A stretch of 5,827 nucleotides of DNA. It comes from Clostridiales bacterium. Lineage in GTDB: Bacteria; Bacillota; Clostridia; Oscillospirales; Ruminococcaceae. The DNA is taken from positions 1 to 5,827 of the forward strand of contig JAAZIT010000207.1 in the NCBI GenBank assembly GCA_012800685.1. Direction: 5' to 3'. The position numbers were made by a program, and so were the translations under genes. The notes under the pieces were generated by a model that made no database searches, was not told the origin of the DNA, and was given only the letters and a program-made list of their open reading frames with translations. This document shows, piece by piece, positions 5,002 through 5,827 of the stretch (the stretch's first letter is position 1; each line of letters begins with the position of its first letter).

Positions 5002-5028
5002 AACATTGTTTATTTTATGTAATAAAAT
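5000..5028 (+). promoter_or_regulatory. Promoter of the HAD phosphatase gene
   Basis: TTAACA (5000-5005) and TAAAAT (5023-5028) are each one mismatch from consensus with a 17-base spacer. The -35 again overlaps the 3' arm of the module hairpin. The predicted start near 5035 leaves a leader of about 100 bases. Confidence 0.78.
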
Positions 5029-5083
5029 ACGATTGTATTTATTATTAGATTTGCGTGACTAACTTTTACTCGAGAGTGAAAAA

Positions 5084-5101
5084 ATGAAGAAGATAATTTA
5101 A
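5084..5101 (+). CDS. Possible five-residue leader ORF before the HAD gene
   Basis: ATG at 5084 opens MKKII and stops at TAA (5099-5101). The preceding GAGAGTG resembles GGGAGTG before the module A leader peptide, and both leaders begin with ATG-A-rich codons at a similar distance. It is too short to judge alone; the parallel with 3734-3778 is the only support. Confidence 0.25.
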   Translation: MKKII

Positions 5102-5136
5102 ATTTTGGGACTTGCCTAAAAAAGGAGGAAATGTTA

Positions 5137-5826
5137 TTGAGTAGCTATGACATATTTTTATTTGATGCAGATGGTACATTGTATGATTATGATAAATCGG
5201 AAGCCGATGCATTAAAAGCAGTATTTAATTTCTGTGGATTTAATTATTCTGAAAATGTAAGGAAAAAATATAGAGAAATAAACAGTACGGTTTGGCAATC
5301 CTACGAAAAGGGTGATATTAGTAAAACGGCGTTACAAACCCTTAGGTTTGACAAATTATTTAAGGATATTGGCGTTGACTTTGATTCAAATCTTTTCAAT
5401 GAAAAGTATTTATATGAGCTTGGAAAAGGTACACACTTAATTGATGGGGCAGAAGAAATATGCAAAGAAATTTATTCTTTTAACAAAAAAATCTATATTG
5501 TAACAAATGGAATTTTAGCAACTCAGAAATCCAGAATGGAAAATTCATTGATAAAACAATATATTTCAGGAGCATTTGTATCTGAACATATAGGTTTTCA
5601 AAAACCGCACATTTCTTACTTTGATTACGTTTTTGAACATATTCCAAAAGTAAGTAAAGATAGAATTCTTATTATTGGCGATTCATTATCAGCAGATATT
5701 GCAGGAGGAAATAATGCAGGCATTGATAGTTGTTGGCTAAATTTATCGAAAACTACAAATCAAACGAATATTGCACCAACATTTGAAATATCTTCGTTAT
5801 ATGAATTGCGTCAATTTTTAAAGTAG
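5137..5826 (+). CDS. HAD-superfamily hydrolase, YjjG/YfnB-like pyrimidine 5'-nucleotidase
   Basis: The protein has all four HAD motifs. Numbering from an upstream ATG at 5131, these are DADGT (12-16, nucleophile Asp12 and acid/base Asp14), VTNG (124-127), Lys158 in FQKPH, and GDSLSADI (183-190, metal-binding Asp184 and Asp189). A helical C1 cap lies between motifs I and II. Length (about 230 residues), the opening FLFDADGTLYDYD and the FQKPHISYFDYVFEHI stretch fit the YjjG/YfnB group, which dephosphorylates UMP, dUMP and dTMP and cleans up damaged pyrimidine nucleotides. Related phosphoglycolate-type phosphatases cannot be excluded. AGGAGG (5123-5128) is only two bases from the ATG at 5131 but eight from the TTG at 5137, so TTG is the likelier start. 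It has its own promoter and leader. The stop TAG is complete one base before the window ends. Confidence 0.88.
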   Translation: MSSYDIFLFDADGTLYDYDKSEADALKAVFNFCGFNYSENVRKKYREINSTVWQSYEKGDISKTALQTLRFDKLFKDIGVDFDSNLFNEKYLYELGKGTHLIDGAEEICKEIYSFNKKIYIVTNGILATQKSRMENSLIKQYISGAFVSEHIGFQKPHISYFDYVFEHIPKVSKDRILIIGDSLSADIAGGNNAGIDSCWLNLSKTTNQTNIAPTFEISSLYELRQFLK

Positions 5827-5827
5827 T

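Overview
The window looks like chromosomal DNA of a low-GC Firmicute, most likely a clostridial gut-type bacterium. The evidence is AT-rich intergenic DNA, strong Shine-Dalgarno sites, consensus sigma-70/A promoters, a tRNA-type T-box leader in front of a leucine gene, and a tRNA-Pro with encoded CCA. Species cannot be read from the sequence alone.

Left part (1-2562). The 3' end of an unrecognised gene (1-213, + strand) is followed by about 220 bp of non-coding DNA. That stretch holds two facing arrays of degenerate 7-bp repeats that can pair with each other. Next comes a complete, apparently monocistronic leucine-biosynthesis unit on the minus strand: promoter (2534-2562), leucine-type T-box leader with CUC specifier, antiterminator and terminator (2250-2527), leuA (514-2172, long-form 2-isopropylmalate synthase) and an intrinsic terminator (444-476).

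Middle (2563-2910). A divergent perfect-consensus promoter (2647-2675) drives tRNA-Pro(UGG) (2778-2854) after an unusually long leader of about 96 nt. A 16-bp terminator hairpin closes the unit.

Right part (2911-5827). Three single genes lie head to tail on the plus strand: a GNAT acetyltransferase (2986-3492), a class I SAM-dependent methyltransferase (3825-4538) and a YjjG-like HAD nucleotidase/phosphatase (5137-5826). They are separated by long gaps of about 330 and 600 bp. The gaps contain diverged copies of one composite module. Its parts are a 19-bp box just after the stop codon, a T-loop-like box, a block ending in GTCGAA, a hairpin, and a promoter whose -35 lies in the hairpin's 3' arm. 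At least two copies also carry a short leader ORF and a shared TTGCCTAAA block before the gene's ribosome binding site. A third module copy between the methyltransferase and the HAD gene may bracket a decayed gene.

The leucine unit is self-contained and controlled by uncharged tRNA-Leu. The three right-hand genes have no obvious common pathway. They look like independent accessory cassettes, each with its own terminator, promoter and (in two cases) leader, placed downstream of a tRNA gene. This cassette-like organisation is the main candidate for something undescribed.
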